A DNA stretch of 10,000 nucleotides, from assembly GCF_042767895.1 (NCBI RefSeq), contig NC_091578.1, positions 21,102,071 through 21,112,070 on the forward strand. Direction: 5' to 3'. This document shows positions 8,734-10,000 of this stretch, piece by piece. A program made the position numbers and the translations under genes. Under the pieces are notes generated by a model. That model did not search any database. It was not told the origin of the DNA and saw nothing but the letters and a program-made list of their open reading frames with translations. Numbering within the stretch: position 1 is the first letter of the stretch; the number at the start of each line of letters is the position of its first letter. The stretch comes from Penaeus vannamei (Eukaryota > Arthropoda > Malacostraca > Decapoda > Penaeidae).

Positions 8734-9707
8734 ATCTGTATTCCCACTTTGTAGAAAAGGTATGAATGAGAATGAATATCTTCACAATACTTTGTTACTC
8801 TATTACTCTTCCGTGTTTCATTCTTCTCGAATATCCTTTAAGATTAATAAAAAGTTTCCTGTAACCAGAAGACTTTTTTACTGCAAGGATGTGTTAATTG
8901 CTCGTGAATTTCACTCCTTGCGTGTGTCCCCCTTGGGCCTCTTTCTTCAGCCTCTACTCCTTTGACGACTCTAAAGTGTTGCCAAAAAAATGAAAAAAAA
9001 AACAAAATCAAGACCTGTAATTACCTTATAACTCGGGGATACTTTACGTAACCTGCATAACGTGCTTATGACACACAATATGTACCTGTTTATTTGAAGG
9101 TGTATGTGCAGAGATCTTTAGTAGAACTTATACAATGTACATGAACTAATTCCACAGATAAGACAAGTCCGTATGAATTAATTCGATTTTGTGTAAATAT
9201 AAGTAAACCCAATGTCTTGTAATGCGAGAATTCACTTGAAACGCATTTCTTTACCTTCCTATGAGCTTGAAACTCAGAAGATTAAATGTTATAATCTAAA
9301 CAACTTAACTTCAATGGCGTTCTAGATTTATTGGCACTTTACCTAGCACGTGTAAGTGATTAGTTAGTGTTTAACTTTGTTCAGCGTCTTCTCTATAGTC
9401 TTTCTCTGTTTCTCTCTCTCTCACTCTGTTTAATTGCACATTAGTTTATGTCTATCTATACATTTAAACCATCTACCCATCAATTTGCACATATATTTGT
9501 GTGTGTGTGTGTGTGTGTAATTTTCTCGTGTTAATCTGCCTTCGCTTAAACGATTTTTTTCTTCGTTGATTAGGTTAGGTAAAGTTTTTGAAAGTCGACT
9601 GCTCCGTGTTTGGCTTTAAGAATTCCTTCAGTGTCGCCTTTCAGCAGAAATCATCTACTTAACAAATACATTTAAACGCAATACTTCTGCCAATTCGCTT
9701 CGTTTAG
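8734..9707. other. AT-rich sequence with minor simple repeats, no firm gene
   Basis: This stretch holds an A-rich run at 8983-9006, a CT-rich patch around 9403-9427 and a (GT)n tract (listed separately). The frame opening at 8762 gives 67 residues with no recognisable domain. On the minus strand at 8950-8916 the bases CTGAAGAAAGAGGCCC, then AAGGGGGAC, weakly resemble the conserved tail of Penelope-like retroelements; see findings. I saw no good exon chain leading to the segments at 9708 onwards. Confidence 0.5.
9499..9518 (+). repeat. (GT)n microsatellite
   Basis: Ten uninterrupted GT dinucleotides on the plus strand, after an ATATATTT context. It is short and pure, and the kind of locus that is often length-polymorphic. 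Confidence 0.95.
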
Positions 9708-10000
9708 GGAGACAGCCTCCGTTCACCGCGAGCCTTACATGGAGACGAGGGGAAAACAGGTGCAAGCTCGTGACACGCGCATCGCTCAGCAGCGCAAATG
9801 CATATTGTTTAGGAAAGTTCGCTTTATTAAACGCAGGATAGCGTGGTTAAGCTGTCGTATTGCCCGGCGGCTACCTTTGATGTGGACGGGGCCACGTCAG
9901 TCAAGTTCCGGCTGCCCATGCAAGATCGCGTTGCCGTCAGCAGGTATTGCACCATGAAAAGGATTTATAAAATATAATCTGTTCTTTTTTCAGTCGCCAT
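9708..10000 (+). CDS. Edge of a probable intron-containing gene, three exon segments
   Basis: Three exon-like pieces join in a single frame. Exon A is 9708-9759, after a pyrimidine-rich TTCGCTTCGTTTAG acceptor and before the donor CAG|GTGCAAG. Exon B is 9837-9943, after ...AAACGCAG and before CAG|GTATTG. Exon C starts at 9994 after a strong TCTGTTCTTTTTTCAG acceptor and runs off the window. The introns would be 77 and 50 bases. Exon A ends on a codon boundary, exon B starts on one, and B ends two bases into a codon completed by the first base of C. Exon A reads ETASVHREPYMETRGKQ; exon B contains ATFDVDGATSVKFRLPMQD. Exon B is about 60% GC with about 71% GC at third positions, against about 26% GC in the 50-base intron. 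Exon A could instead begin translation at the ATG at 9739. I do not recognise the protein. Read without splicing, a different frame gives 72 residues from 9739, which looks less protein-like. Confidence 0.5.

Noticed and set aside
9739..9957. 72-residue unspliced plus-strand frame
   Set aside because: From 9760 onward it translates a likely intron and then the wrong frame of the GC-rich exon. The spliced frame is more protein-like and has matching splice sites.

Overview
The window looks like non-coding, repeat-dominated DNA from an invertebrate metazoan. Roughly half of its 10 kb is tandem repeat: an 18-bp minisatellite, (CA)n, (TA)n, a degenerate TTTATC hexamer tract, an ATC/ATT triplet tract and a short (GT)n. 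The rest is mostly AT-rich unique sequence, with one decayed DNA transposon and the edge of one probable intron-containing gene. Such microsatellite density together with Tc1/mariner relics suits an arthropod, and a decapod crustacean such as a penaeid shrimp is my best guess. That is inference from base composition and repeat style, not from a diagnostic gene. Nothing looks bacterial: there are no operons, no ribosome binding sites, and the long open frames are repeat artefacts.

Layout: 1-402 is mixed, moderately GC-rich flank with no gene. 403-3984 is a perfectly phased array of 199 copies of an 18-bp unit (consensus CAGGAGGCTAAGGAGGAG), followed by a decayed half-unit and a short poly(A)-tailed insert flanked by a 12-bp direct repeat (3994-4071). 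4072-4775 is AT-rich with no recognised gene. 4776-5891 on the minus strand is a badly broken Tc1/mariner-superfamily transposase with N-terminal helix-turn-helix and DDE remnants still readable across several frames. 5892-6400 shows nothing recognisable. 6401-6678 is an interrupted (CA)n tract. 6679-7237 shows nothing. 7238-8396 is one compound simple-sequence block, (TA)n running directly into TTTATC-type hexamers. 8561-8733 is an ATC/ATT triplet tract. 8734-9707 is AT-rich, with a (GT)n run at 9499-9518 and a weak candidate for a Penelope-like element tail near 8916-8952. From 9708 to the right edge, three short exon-like segments on the plus strand join in one reading frame across two very short GT-AG introns. 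This is the only place where I think a living protein gene is likely.

The most unusual item is the 18-bp array. It keeps phase over 3,582 bp without one indel and has a nested structure (18 bp, 72 bp, then super-repeats more than 1 kb apart). It carries about 30 stop codons in the frame that reads EAKEEQ, while two minus-strand frames and one plus-strand frame stay open. The simplest reading is a neutral minisatellite grown by unequal exchange. There is no sign of functional cooperation between the pieces in this window.
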